Numbered from the stretch's first letter, positions 43,701-54,649 are shown. The stretch is 64,000 bases of DNA from Symbiodinium natans (GCA_905221605.1 CAJNDS010002249.1:1-64000), one strand, 5' to 3'. Notes: generated from the letters alone by a model not told the origin. Numbers and translations: made by a program.

Positions 43701-43812
43701 TACTAGGACCGGGAGTTGGCCCTTTTTTCCTTTCTTTAGGGTTGGGGTTCCCTTATAATCCCTTAAAACCAAAAAGGGTACCCTTTTGATTCCTGGGTTA
43801 CTCCCGGGTCTA
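43701..43812 (+). mobile_element. Inverted-repeat element, family F (copy 5)
   Basis: TACTAGGACCGGGAGTTGGCCC at the left and GGGTTACTCCCGGGTCTA at the right; AACCAAAAAGGGTACCCTTTTG inside. Confidence 0.85.
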
Positions 43813-45222
43813 ACTTCTATGAAGCAGGGTTTTTACATTCCTTGTATCCCCAAAACAGACACCCACGATATACACTCACCAATGTTAAAAGGGAACGTTT
43901 TGTACACTCACCAATAACAGTAAGATAAAGCTGCTTCAGAATATCCATGTATGTACACCCTTTAAGGAGTCATATAGGGCACCTAATTCCCTCATTCATG
44001 AGTGCAGTTCTGGTTTTTTTTCTTTTGGCGGGGGGGGGCGGGGGGGGGAGGGTGTAGGTAGTTCTCAATCGCCAATTGAAGTGGCCCTAGGCCAGGCGCC
44101 GAAATTACTTTATCAACATTGTTCCGTTGGAAGCATTCTTTCGTGATAATGCAAGCAAGATGCAAGCTACCCAAGATACCCACCACTTAGCTGCGCCTGG
44201 AACAGTTGGCCCTAAACTCTAAATCTGCCTCCCAAACTCCCAACTCCCAAGTTGGCCAGTCCAAGTTCCAGAATGGGTTTATGGTTTACGGTTTCGGGTC
44301 TTTATCCCCCTGATGGTAGGTATGCGAGAGTATGTAAAACATGCATAATTCCGATGGTTCATGTGGAGTACTTGCAGGTATCAGCATGTTTTTAATTTTT
44401 GTGTACCTCCACAAAGTACTGTAAGTGGGGGGGGGGGGGGGGGGCTCTGGGAGTCCATAGAAGATGTTTATACGCAGGAGATACACGTCTATGTACTAAT
44501 ACCTTAACACGAACTATTGGTGTGCTCATAGCATGTGCCTGCCTGTCGCTACATTTAGCTACCTCTTTGTTGTGCGTACATATACATATAAGTATGTACG
44601 CATACAGATATATATATATATATGTATATAAATATGTATGTGTATATATACACTCACCTTCTGGGAACCCACCCCAAACCTCTTTACTCTACGATGACCT
44701 CGTGGCAGGCTTGCTCTTCCATCCAATGTCGTCGGACTTTACAACTTGCCTGACACCGATCCGCGGACAAACTGCTTCGACTGGTTTAGGGTTTAGGGTA
44801 GTTTAGGGCTTTAGGGTTTAGGTTTAGGGTTTTAGGGTTTTAGGGTTTTAGGGTTTTAGGGTTTAGGGTTTAGGGTTTAGGGTTTAGGGTTTAGGGTTTA
44901 GGGTGCTAACCAACCATGAGCTGAGCCGACCAACCATCAGCTTTCTTCGGCATTATGAACCAAATATAATCCCAACCCTTTTTTGTCTCTAGAGAACCCA
45001 GTCGGCCAAAGGTTGCTTTGTTTCGGGCGGGTGATGGGGGAGATGGGTTTCCCAGAGTCAAGCGGATCGGCAGTGGACCTTAAACCACTAAACCCCTAAC
45101 CCGAAAACAAGGGTCCCGGGCCACAAAGCATCGAAATCTGGAGCCCGCTTAAATGAACCAAAAATCCTTAGTAAACTTTTCAATGCCCTAAACCGTAACC
45201 CTGCAACATCCCTGCTGCCTAG

Positions 45223-45296
45223 GAAGGAGCTCACGACGTTCTTGGAGAAGGCTGCTCCTGGCCGCTTCCTCTACGTTGACGCGCGCCTGCCCTTGG
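45223..45296 (+). CDS. Exon-like island with splice-like edges
   Basis: After GCTGCCTAG: KELTTFLEKAAPGRFLYVD then ARLPL, and a GTATCG donor at 45297. Minus frames contain stops, so plus is the likely strand. No family recognised. Confidence 0.45.
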
Positions 45297-45463
45297 GTAT
45301 CGGGGATTCAAGTTGCAGATTTAGGGTTTAGGGTTTAGGGTTTAGGGTTAAACCCTAAACCCTCAACCCTCAAACCCTGCAAGCCAGCCGTCCAGCACAA
45401 GCGAAACATGCCAGGTCCTTTCTACCGTTGCTTGGGCCCTAAACCTTCAAACCCCAAAGTTAA

Positions 45464-45665
45464 GCCTAAACCCTAAACCCTAAACCCTAAACCCTAAACC
45501 CTAAACCCTAAACCCTAAACCCTAAACCCTAAACCCTAAACCCTAAACCCTAAAGCCTAAAGCCTAAAGCCTAAAGCCTAAAGCCTAAAGCCTAAAGCCT
45601 AAAGCCTAAAGCCTAAAGCCTAAAGCCTAAAGCCTAACCCTAAACCCTAAACCCTAAACCCTAAC
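45464..45665 (-). repeat. Telomere-like array with an inner CCTAAAG variant block
   Basis: About twelve CCCTAAA units, then about fourteen CCTAAAG units (45549-45630), then CCCTAAA again. The variant is fixed in one block. Confidence 0.97.
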
Positions 45666-45769
45666 CCACATACCTTGCTCTGGGTAGTTCGGGCTGCCGG
45701 CTCCCAGGAGCTGCCTCAGAGCCTCACGAATTACGGGATCTCTTCGTTCAGCTCATGGCTCAGGGCCTT

Positions 45770-46110
45770 TAGGGTTTAGGATTTAGGGTTTGGCAATAGA
45801 GTTTAGGGTTTAATAGGGTTTTAGGGTTTTAGGGGTTTGGGGGTTTGGGGGTTTTAGGGTTTTGGGGTTTAGGGGTTTTAGGGTTTTTTGGGTTTTAGGG
45901 TTTTAGGGTTTTAGGGGTTTTGGGGTTTTAGGGTTTTTGGGGTTAGGGGTTTTTGGGTTTAGGGTTTTAGTGTTTTAGGGTGTTTGGGTTTTTGGGTTTT
46001 AGGGTTTAGGGCTTTAGGGCTTTAGGGTTTCAGGGTTGAAGGGTTTTGGTGTTTTAGGGTTTTAGGGTTGTAGGGCTTTAGGGTTTTAGGGTTGTAGGGT
46101 CTTGGGGTTA
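45770..46110 (+). repeat. Degenerate TTTTAGGG / TTTTGGGG region
   Basis: About 340 bp of octamer-like text, mostly TTTTAGGG, TTTTGGGG and TTTAGGGC. Confidence 0.92.
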
Positions 46111-46407
46111 ATTGTTTCCATCCGCGCTTGCGTAGAGCTCAAGGCACGCGCAACTCCGGTTGTGTAGAGCTCCGACACGAGTTTCTCTAACGAACTCACG
46201 CGGCACAAAAAAAAAAAGCTTGCGTAGAGCTCAAGGCACGAGTATAGGAACACATGCAGCGTTTCCAGGCTGTGATTGCTTATGGGGTTGATTTAAATCA
46301 TAGCCTTGTTGGGCGGGTCTCTTTCCTACAGAGACTTGCAGTGCAAGCCTCAAGGTTTAGGTACCAAGCAGGGCTCATCAGGACTCAACCACTCCCCTTC
46401 CCCCACC

Positions 46408-46438
<31 letters not shown>

Positions 46439-47030
46439 ACCCCGCCCGTAAATAGCCTAAGTTTTCGGGCTCCACTCTTTGTAAGGACCTGGCATCATCT
46501 GAGAAGATCGACGCAACTGGGTGTTTACAGCATGGTTTGACCTTCATTGTGGGCCGTAGGTTGGGCCTCTCATGCACTCGCGATTAGGGTCCGGGGACAT
46601 TTCATATTCTCCCTTGTTTGGCCCTAAACCCTAAACCCTAAACCCTAAACCCTAAACCCTAAACCCTAAACCCTAAGGAATATCTTTCAGTGGGCTTTAA
46701 GGGCCATCCTAGGGGTGAGGGTTGGGGCCAAGGAATTCGATCCGTGGCTGAACCGCCTCGCTGGTGGGAAGTTGTCACATTCATAAAAATAGATTTTACT
46801 TTTTCCCTTTTTGGGGGGGGGGGGGGGGGGCGGGGGAGGGGGGGGGGGGGGGGGGAGGAGGGGGGGCGGAGGGGGGGGAAGGGGGGGGGGGGTGTGTTGC
46901 GATCATGAGATGAGGGACCCTGATAGAGCCCCCCCCCCCCCAAACAGTAGGATCCCCTCAGAACTAGGACGCCACTCGGACACCCCCATTTGATTGATTT
47001 TATGCGGGCCTGCTGGGCTTGTTGTGGAAG
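46111..47030. other. C- and G-rich stretch, no gene resolved
   Basis: GCGTAGAGCTCAAGGCACG occurs at 46131 and 46212 (direct repeat). C-run 46408-46442; CCCTAAA 46620-46675; long G-rich tract 46813-46893; C-run 46930-46940. Confidence 0.75.
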
Positions 47031-47031
47031 G

Positions 47032-47134
47032 CTTGGGATGTTCCCCCGTATACGATCAGTTCTGAATAGAGATTATCGTCCCCCCAATGTTCATCCCTAT
47101 TATGGACTGTTAGTATAAGGGGGAACATCCCAAG
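47032..47134 (+). mobile_element. Inverted-repeat element, family D (copy 4, complete)
   Basis: CTTGGGATGTTCCCCCGTATA and its inverse TATAAGGGGGAACATCCCAAG at the ends. Confidence 0.85.
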
Positions 47135-47451
47135 GGAAGGCCCTGGTTGCTGGAAGTCTGGGGATCTGACATGCTTGATGATTTGTTCAAGTTCAGACAG
47201 GGCCCAAGACGCCGTGGTTTAGGAGTGTGCTTAGTGCACAAGAATCAACCCTGCATAGTTGGAGGCGGTCCGAGAGTCATATTCCCAAAATACACCTACC
47301 CAACATACCCGTTCTATCTAAGTAGGAAGCTTATTATTTCGACATCAACCCCCAGATGCAGCGATTGAGGTTCCACCCCTGAAGACGGTGGAAAAGTCTG
47401 CGCCAAAGGTCCGGGGAGCAGGGAAGAGGGGGCCTTAAACCTCAACCTAAC
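47135..47451. CDS. Unique stretch between two elements, open on both strands
   Basis: Plus: WLLEVWGSDMLDDLFKFRQG then VCLVHKNQPCIVGGGPRV and TYPFYLSRKL to TGA at 47369; another plus frame reads PPDAAIEVPPLKTVEKSAP. Minus, next to family K: VRLRFKAPSSLLPGPLAQT. The plus reading is longer in the left part. It begins at the end of family D and stops at family K. Confidence 0.35.
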
Positions 47452-47581
47452 TACCCAGATTATGGGAGGATCCAAAAAGTAGAGCCCCAAATGGTACCCT
47501 GTACAATTATGTTTACTATTGGGTCATTTTTAGGAACCCTTAAGGGGATCCGCTTTTTGGATCCTTCCAGGGTTCTGGGTA
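47452..47581 (+). mobile_element. Inverted-repeat element, family K (copy 2)
   Basis: TACCCAGATTATGGGAGGATCC and its inverse GGATCCTTCCAGGGTTCTGGGTA. On the minus strand the ends read GTACCCAG and CTGGGTAG, that is GT and AG. Confidence 0.85.
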
Positions 47582-47795
47582 CCCTTTTCGTTGGAACTTC
47601 TCTGGTTCGTCTGGAGCCCGTTGCGACCTCAATGGGACACCCCCCCCCCCCCCCCCCCCCCCGCTGCTTCCTAAAATTTTCTTAGGCAAATAGTGCCGAT
47701 GCATGTAAGAGAAATGGGTATACAATTCTAGATTGGCAAAGCCAATCGTAAACCCTAAGCCCTAAATCCTAAACTTTTAGGGGGCTTAGCGAACT

Positions 47796-49136
47796 CTAGT
47801 GCGCTAAAAATTTGAACTCCTCGTTGTGGGCTGGGGCGCTGGCGGTCCATTTTTCGGATTCCTGGGGGTCCATTTTCCACAGCTTGGAAAGTTTTTGTCG
47901 ACAGTATTCATATTGCAACTGGGGGCTTAGAGGGTCTCCTGCCTCGTTTTTTCGTTTGGGCTGGCGGGCGAACCCTAATTAAAACCCGAAACCCTAAACC
48001 CTAAGCCCTAGCGCTAACCTAAGCCCTACCGCTAACCCTTTTAAAGTACGGTTACTGGGCTGCCTAGACTATGGTTGTCCAATATTCAGATAGCATTTGC
48101 CTTAATGGACACCTTATGTTGATGTTCAGGGTGTAGGGTTTAGGGTTTAGGATTTAGGTTTCTTACTTACGGCGCATTGCGCTCTCTGGGTAGGAGACTG
48201 CGAAAGCGCCTGTGAAGGACGTGGCCAAGGCTCGTAGGCATCGAATTGTGGTCGGCCTTGCTGTAGCTTCTCCCAGGGCCCAAAGAGCGCATTACGTGGC
48301 CCTAAACCCTGAACGCTAAACCCTAAATCCTGAACCCGGAACCCTAAACCCTAAACCCTAAACCCTAAACCCTAAACCCTAAACCCTAAACCCTAAACCC
48401 TAAACCCTAAACCCTAAACCCTAAACCCTAAACCCTAAACCCTAAACCCTAAACCCTAAACCAAGTCATGCTCGGAGTCCCATGGGCCCGCACACGAAAC
48501 CCAGTTGAGGACTCCAGGCCTCGCCATAGGTCTTTTAAAGGGAATGCAGTAGCCAGAGGGTCCGCCAATAGTACGAGTAGGGTTTAGGGTTTAGGGTTTA
48601 GGGTTTAGGGTTTAGGGTTTAGGGTTTAGGGTTTAGGGTTTAGGGTTTAGGGTTTAGGGTTTAGGGTACTCTTCTGGAATTTGGTACCAGATGCCATACT
48701 ATGTCGGGCTGCCCAATTCGTTCTCTGAGACCGGTGCTCTTTTTGACAATCTTGGATGAGGCTGGAAGAGGCTGCTGAAGCATGTGGCACACCAGTGCAG
48801 CCTACCTGAAGGCTCTAATGTAGTTCCTTTTTGGTTTAGTGCTAGGGGGTTTTATGTAGTGTACTGCCACAAAAAGGTACTACATAGGAGCCTTTGGGTA
48901 GGCACCATACTGCCGAACATGCACCGCGCATTGTCATGGGCTTGCAGGAGTGGGTAGTGGACCCCTAAAGAATAAATATCATCTAAACTACATACCCACA
49001 ACGCCCGATCAAATTCAGTAGGCCCCTCTAGTAGCAGTGCTACCGTAGTACCCCGCAGTATGCCACACCCGGACATACTTGCCAGGACCCATCGACATCG
49101 TATTATTCCTCTCCGTATCCGTGCCCCTGCTGCCAT
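47796..49136 (-). CDS. Candidate five-exon gene with a family A element and telomere-like arrays as introns
   Basis: Minus-strand model: ATG at 49136. Exons 49136-48906 (MAAGARIRRGIIRCRWVL, ending HDNARCMFGSM), 48805-48670 (VGCTGVPHASAASSSL), 48531-48462 (LWRGLESSTGFRVRAHG), 48256-48171 (PTTIRCLRALATSFTGAF), 47938-47796 (DPLSPQLQYEYCRQKLSKLW), stop TAG. All joins keep phase; the total is 666 bases, 221 residues. Intron 1 is family A; introns 2 and 3 are mostly telomere-like array, starting GTACCCTAAA and GTTTAGGG; intron 4 starts GTAAGTAAG. Plus frames are also open in exons 2 and 5 (for example MPYYVGLPNSFSETGAL), so this stays a candidate. Confidence 0.38.
48300..48461 (-). repeat. Telomere-like array (CCCTAAA), about twenty units
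   Basis: The longest pure array in the window after a degenerate start. Confidence 0.97.
48580..48668 (+). repeat. Telomere-like array (TTTAGGG), twelve units
   Basis: Perfect array. Confidence 0.97.
48804..48900 (+). mobile_element. Inverted-repeat element, family A (copy 10)
   Basis: ACCTGAAGGCTCTAATGTAG at the left and CATAGGAGCCTTTGGGTA at the right. On the minus strand GTGCC lies directly before it and CCTTCAG at its end. Confidence 0.87.
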
Positions 49137-49179
49137 GGGCCCTAAACCCCCAAACCCTACACCCAGCGGTGGTTCTGGC

Positions 49180-49585
49180 CTGGGTTTCGTTTCAGTTTCA
49201 GGTTTCAGGTTAAGGGTTGATTTAGTATAGGCTGAGCGTCCGTATGAGTTTGTGGCTAGCTAGTATAGGGTTCAAAGCTCATGTCGCATATTGGTGATAG
49301 GGTCTACTTACATGCTAAAGTGTTCGTACAGGGTCAGGCAATTCATCTAGTATGGGCATTGTTGTTCTTCAAGGGGGCAGCGTAGGATCTCGAGTTTACG
49401 TTTGTTTGGAGGTTCCCGCCTCTTCCGCCGCCAGGACTTGGAAATAGCACGCCACACATGAAGCCCTCCACCTTCTTCTGGGTATGGATGTTCGAGTCAA
49501 CTTGGGTTTAGGTTTTAGGTTTTGGGGCTAAGGGTTTGGGAGCCTAGAACCCCAAACCCGAAATGCCATACCTCCAAGTTCCTCC
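49180..49585. other. Unique stretch, nothing recognised
   Basis: Few repeats except TTTCAGG and TTTTAGG traces. No convincing long frame. Confidence 0.5.
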
Positions 49586-49936
49586 TTGTTCGCTCTAGGG
49601 CCTAGGGATCTGCATCCAACAAGCCAACGGAGGATCCTCCCCCTGGCCTTTGCCCCAAAATCCATAGCCCTAGTCCAAAAATTTCACCCGAAGCCCTCTA
49701 CTAAGCCCCTGCCCTACACCTCAGACCTCTCAACTCGAAACATCTTTCTTCACCAAGCCACCCGGCAAACAGTGGAACAGCGGCAGCTCTCTCAGGACGG
49801 CCATGGGATGGGTGCTCTGAAGCCTCGGATGGAACGGCAGTGCGTAGGAAAAAGCTCGCAGGGCTTATTCTGGGATGCAGCTGCGGGGCCCTACAGATGC
49901 CTTCTGTCGAATCTGTTCAGGGGGACACCTAAATGA
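49586..49936 (+). CDS. Open frame of 116 codons, possible terminal exon
   Basis: The right part reads HQATRQTVEQRQLSQDGHG, ALKPRMERQCVGKSSQGLF and WDAAAGPYRCLLSNLF, then RGTPK and TGA. The left part is proline- and lysine-rich (KPSTKPLPYTSDLS). The frame lacks a clear ATG start. It is the longest non-repeat frame of the left 59 kb on the plus strand. No family recognised. Confidence 0.38.
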   Translation: MFALGPRDLHPTSQRRILPLAFAPKSIALVQKFHPKPSTKPLPYTSDLSTRNIFLHQATRQTVEQRQLSQDGHGMGALKPRMERQCVGKSSQGLFWDAAAGPYRCLLSNLFRGTPK

Positions 49937-50188
49937 CTGGAGACGCTTGGACACGCGAAGCGCTTAGAACCCATTGGATGTTTTCGGGCCACTTGAGACA
50001 CATGGGTGACATGGGTCACATGGAACACTTGAACTTGACACTTGGTGCTTTCCTTTAATTCCTTGTGGGATATTTGGGACACTTTGGTCAAAGTTTGGCC
50101 AACTCTTAGGAAGTTGGAAATCTTGGGTTAGGGACTTCTGGGTCACCTTGGGGCCAGAAGGGCCCCCAAAGTTGGGAAGCACACCCTC

Positions 50189-50299
50189 CATGGGGGTGGT
50201 TGTCAAAATTATGGTCCCTTTTTGGGGTACCCTAAATATGAGGTGCCGTATTATATAAGGGACCCAGAAAGGGACCATAGTTCTGACAACCACCCATGG
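50189..50299 (+). mobile_element. Inverted-repeat element, family J (copy 2)
   Basis: CATGGGGGTGGTTGTCAAAAT and its inverse TTCTGACAACCACCCATGGG at the ends; TATGGTCCCTTTTTGGGG faces CAGAAAGGGACCATA. Confidence 0.87.
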
Positions 50300-51618
50300 G
50301 GTTGAGGGTGGTACAACATATCTCGGGACAAAGCTAGGCGACTCTAGCTCGGTAGAGCTGGTCTTGGGTTTAGGGTTTAGGGTTTAGGGTTTAGGGTTTA
50401 GGGTTTCGCTGGACGCTCGACTGCGCCGCCTACCAACAGAGACAGGAGGGTTGGTGGGCGGGTGTCGGGTATACAGGGGTCTCACCGAAAGCGCAGATGT
50501 CACGAGGTGGCCTGGTAGCTTATGTTCCCCAGGAGTCTTGCACTGTTCCCTCTCGAACCCGCGTGTTCTCAAAGGCTATCTCCCAGACAGCCCCACCTCC
50601 CTGAAGTAAGGAATGCTCCTAAGAAACATATTCCGTATCCTTCATTGAGGACATAGTGCAGCTGCAGTGACGCCTGCACCTACGCGTCTACCGCTTGCCC
50701 CATACACCCTGCACCCTACACCCTACATCCTTCAACAAGGGCAGAACCTCACAGCCCTTGTGCATCTGAAATCCGGAGCCCTAAGAAGCCGCAACCCTGA
50801 AACCCTAAACACTACAGACCCTCAACCCTAAACCCTCAACCCCAAACCCTAAACTTGAGAATGTACAAACCACTCCTGTATCACCTTCGACGTAACAGAC
50901 TTCGGTCCGATTCAACCCTAAACCCCAAACCCTAAACCCTAAACAAACCCTGAACCCCAAAGCCTGAGCCCCTTCCTCTGAGGCGGCATCTGCCCCGCTT
51001 CCCCTCTTCTCACCCCAAGGTCTCCCAACCAGGCCCTGGGGAGGGGTATCCCATAGACTGGGGTTTAGGGTTTGGGGGTTCAGGGTTTAGGGTTTAGGGT
51101 TTAGGGTTTAGGGTTTAGGGGAATACAGAGGCCCTAACAATCAGAGAGGGGTTTTTGGGGGTTATTCTTATAGTACAATCATAAAGGGACGATAAGGGGG
51201 AATATTAGCAATTATCCCGACCCCTATATGAAGGAGTTGAGGGTTTTAGGGTTTAGGGTGTAAGGGTAAGAAGTGTAGGGGCTTGAGCCCTTTTAAGGTG
51301 TGAGGGTTTTGTCGACAATAACTAGTTTTGGCTGGGCTTTAGGGTTTGAGGGCTTAGGGTTCAGGGGTGCGCTTTTGCCCCCCCAGTCCGTTTCTTATTC
51401 CCGAAAGCTCCTAGCGCATTCTCGATTAGTCCTGGCTGGATTTCGGCGTTTGGGTTTAGGCGTGGGGCTCAAACCCTACCCTAAACCCTAAACCCTAAAC
51501 CCTAAACCCTAAACCCTAAACCCTATATCAACGCCTAGGTTTCATCTAGCCTTAGGGTTTCAGGGCTCAATGCTTGAGGGCTTAGGGTTTTCGAGCTTTG
51601 GATGTTGATGGCTCACGT
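50300..51618. repeat. Mosaic region
   Basis: TTTAGGG 50368-50407 and 51060-51120; degenerate CCCTAAA 50790-50960; CCCTAAA 51478-51525; decayed family H 51147-51230. 50484-50575 reads on minus FEREQCKTPGEHKLPGHLV before a GTGAGA donor, and on plus ESCTVPSRTRVFSKAIS after CCCCAG: a weak exon of unknown strand. Confidence 0.7.
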
Positions 51619-51754
51619 ACTTGGAGGTTCATGGCACTTTTTAACCAGTTATAAGTGTACTTACCGCTTGTAACCATATTTTAGGGCACTTAAGGGGCTT
51701 CTAAGTGGGTTACAAGTGCAGTTCTAATTGGTTAATACGTTCCATGAACCTCCA
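51619..51754 (+). mobile_element. Inverted-repeat element, family B (copy 5, complete)
   Basis: ACTTGGAGGTTCATGGCACTT and its inverse CGTTCCATGAACCTCCA at the ends; GTGTACTTACCGCTTGTAACC faces GGGTTACAAGTGCAG. Near full-length palindrome. Confidence 0.87.
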
Positions 51755-51891
51755 CGGAGGCCTCAACCCTAAACCTGAAGAAGCCCTGAGCCAAGAATCA
51801 TGATGGTTGAGGGTTGAGGGTTTAGGGTTTAGGGTTTTGGGTTTAGGGTTTAGGGTTTAGGGTTTAGGGTTTGAGGGGCTTGTGGTAAGGT

Positions 51892-51983
51892 TCAGAGGTT
51901 TAGGGCCTCAGGCTGGTGTGGGAGGCTTCTTTAGGTTTTGAGGGGCAGAGGTTTAGGGCCTCAGGCTGGTGTGGGAGGCTTCT
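51892..51983 (+). repeat. Direct repeat, about 40-bp unit, two copies
   Basis: CAGAGGTTTAGGGCCTCAGG followed by CTGGTGTGGGAGGCTTCT occurs at 51894 and again at 51945, only 51 bp apart. Confidence 0.9.
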
Positions 51984-52169
51984 CACTCGAAGTTCCACAT
52001 GGTTTAAGGGGGGGCATACTTCTGTTCAAGCCCAGTAAGGGGACGATGTTTGACATATGGGGGTTTCCGAAAATAAGAGGTACCATTTTGGGAGGTTCCT
52101 GTAATAAGGATTATATTAATATTGTTTTGGGGTATATTCAGCTCAAGGGTACCCCCTAGTTGTGGAACC

Positions 52170-52345
52170 CCCCCCCCCCCCATATCCCACCCCAAACCCC
52201 AACCCCAACCCCCAAACCCCAAACCCCAAACCCCAAACCCCAAACCCCAAACCCCAAACCCCAAACCCCAAACCCCAAACCCCAAACCCCAAACCCCAAA
52301 CCCTAAACCCTAAACCCTAAACCCTAAACCCTAAATAACCCTAAA
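52170..52345 (-). repeat. Variant array (CCCCAAA), then CCCTAAA
   Basis: About fourteen CCCCAAA units switch sharply to CCCTAAA at about 52297. Confidence 0.97.
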
Positions 52346-52466
52346 CCCTAAGCTACAGCCTCTGGGACAAGGCACGTCACCAGCAGCACCCAGTCACCAT
52401 CTTCTTCTACCGCTAGCCAGCAAGTGCGACACCCTGTGTGGATTGCGTCTTTGGGTGTGAGGTTCA

Positions 52467-52590
52467 GGGTTTAGGGTTTAGGGTTTAGGGGTTTAGGGGT
52501 TTAGGGGTTTAGGGGTTTAGGGGTTTAGGGGTTTAGGGGTTTAGGGGTTTAGGGGTTTAGGGGTTTAGGGGTTTAGGGGTTAGGGGTTTA
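52467..52590 (+). repeat. Octamer variant array (TTTAGGGG)
   Basis: Three TTTAGGG then about twelve TTTAGGGG units. The extra G is fixed. Confidence 0.97.
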
Positions 52591-52594
52591 GGGC

Positions 52595-54220
52595 TGAGGT
52601 TGCGGCACGTCTTGTTGGGTTTAGGGTTCCTGGGCCGAGCGTACCCTATAAACCCTACAGCGCCTACACCGAAATCGATTTGTAGTGTGGCACCTGGCAC
52701 CTATCTTCCATACTCATTGATGCTTTCGGTTGTGGCCTTGAGTTGGAGCAAATGCCAAAGGGGTTTAGGGTGTAGGGTTTTGGGTTTAGTGTTTAGGGTT
52801 TAGGGTTTAGGGTATGGGTTTGATCGCAATGTAACCCAACCATGACCCAAACCCTGTACAGCCCATACAAGTTCCTCTTGGCAAGGTCCCCGAATCCGAG
52901 TATCCCTTCTACAATCCCTATATACATAAATACGAAAATATGTATGTATATATATGTATATGTATATAGAAATACATAGAAGAACTAGTTCAGGCATGCG
53001 CTACCGAAATACCCACTCGAACTGTAAACCCCAACCTTAAGCCTTAAACCTTCCACCCTAAACCCCTGACCCTAGCCCTAGCCCGAAACCCTAGACCCTA
53101 AACCCTAGACCCTAGACCCTAAACCCTAAACCCTAAACCCCCAACACCACAGAGCCGGGAGCCCCAGATGCGCTTTCGTGGCTTTTTTATGTTTAAGGCA
53201 AGCGATTGTGATCTCATGTGGGCTCTGTTTCCAAAGATAGGTTTGGGGTTTGGGGTTTGGGGTTTAGGGTTTAGGGTTTAGGGTTTAGGGTTTAGGGTTT
53301 AGGGTTTAGGGTTTAGATAGGTGTACCCTTAGTATACCCCCCCCCCCCCCCCCCCCGGCACACCAACAGAAAAGAAATCTCCTATCCTTTTTATGAGAGG
53401 CCCACCCCCCCCCCCCCCCCCCCCCCCCCCAAGAAAGACCACTTTTTCTTTCCCCGCGGTAAGTTTAAGGATGATGGAAAGGCCATGTGGTGAAGCTTTC
53501 ACCCACACAACAATGGCCCAGTCTCCGTTAGTTCACGTGGAGGCCTCAAACTATGCCAGCACTGCGCTTTTCGGGTTGGGGGTATAGGATTACAGGGTTG
53601 AAGAACCTTGCGCTCTTTGTTGGCGAGCAACCCCCAAACCCGAAGCCCTAGACCGTAAGCCCTAAACCCTAAACCCTAAACCCTCTTGCCAACAACTGAA
53701 CGCTCACGTAATCAACAAGGTTACTCCCTCCACACCGGTTGCATCCCTGACGCTGGCCTCTCCGAGGCGGCATCACCCTAAACCCTAAACCCTAAACCCT
53801 AAACCCTAAACCCTAAACCCTAAACCCTAAACCCTAAACCCTAACATATAGAAACAGGGCCAGTAGTACCCATACTCAGCCCACATTGAGAGATGGGATC
53901 ACTGCGAAACCTACTTAAAACCCGGTACCCAAAAGGAGGAGCAGTGGTTGTGGTTTGGGAGGTAAGTAGTGCTTCAAGCTCAGACGAGACGGATACCCCA
54001 AGCATTCTGAATACCTAAACTGCAAGCATCTACCGGTCCATTGGCCCTGAGATGGCAGTAGAATGTTCCTGACTTCAGGAGCATACACTTATAACATAAA
54101 GAAGATGTCTTGCAAGGATGTTTAGGATGTATTTCTTAATGAAAAATATGCGTGAACATACCCTTAGCTCGTAGCAGTGATCCTACAATGAAGCTTGGGG
54201 GTATAATTCTTAAGTAAGGG
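52595..54220. other. Mixed region with weak exon candidates
   Basis: 52641-52768 reads on plus PTAPTPKSICSVAPGTYLPY then SLMLSVVALSWSKC, before a TTTAGGG block; TA tract 52935-52965; CCCTAGA/CCCTAAA 53040-53145; TTTAGGG 53240-53312; C-runs 53337-53356 and 53404-53430; 53431-53580 open on plus with a GTAAGT inside; CCCTAAA 53772-53840. 53850-54220 is unique, with nothing recognised. Confidence 0.55.
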
Positions 54221-54224
54221 GTAT

Positions 54225-54322
54225 ACTTGGGAGGTTCATGGTACTTTTTACCCCATTGTAGCTGCACTTATAACCCACTTATAAACCCCTTAAGTGCCGT
54301 AATATGGTTGTAAGTACAGTTA
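54225..54322 (+). mobile_element. Inverted-repeat element, family B (copy 6)
   Basis: ACTTGGGAGGTTCATGGTACTT at the left; CTTATAACCCACTTATAAACC and GGTTGTAAGTACAG inside; the right end is cut short. Confidence 0.75.
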
Positions 54323-54518
54323 GGTCGGGCCCCTCGAATGCGATCAGATATTGTCCGTCACCATCACCGTCTCGGGACGGCTTTTCACCGTGCCTGGCAG
54401 GCACGGCAGAGAGCAGCAGATATCTAGGGTTTAGAGCTTAATTAGGGCCTAGTCACTTAGGCCTGGTAGGGTTGAGGGATGGGGGTTTAGGGTACAGGGT
54501 TTAGGGTTTAGGGTTTAG

Positions 54519-54645
54519 GGGTGTGGCAAAGTTGTATGCCGTGAGGCTTCATCCCTTGATTGCATGTTGGGGTTTTGTGGGATAGAACCGTCCCTACTCC
54601 CCCTCAAGTCCCCTCAAGTCATCACGAAACTGCAGGCCCTTGGCA
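54519..54645 (+). CDS. Exon-like island after a TTTAG acceptor
   Basis: The TTTAGGG array ends TTTAG and the frame GCGKVVCREASSLDCMLGF, then CGIEPSLLPLKSPQVITKL and QALGM is open to the next TTTAGGG block. Protein-like. Here a telomere-like unit itself would be the splice acceptor. No family recognised. Confidence 0.4.
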
Positions 54646-54649
54646 TGAT

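Larger units (their letters stand above)
40751..45200. repeat. Mosaic region without a resolvable gene
   Basis: CCCTAGA-rich array 40751-40835; TTTAGGG 41005-41055; family F at 41620-41729, 42646-42763 and 43701-43812; family I-like inverted piece 41850-41960; reversed family A 43255-43340; family K 43361-43463; family A 43577-43670; G-runs 41070-41085, 44028-44052 and 44427-44444; TA tract 44605-44655; TTTAGGG 44786-44905. Weak open frames at 41293-41540 and 42126-42338 are unassigned. Confidence 0.78.
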
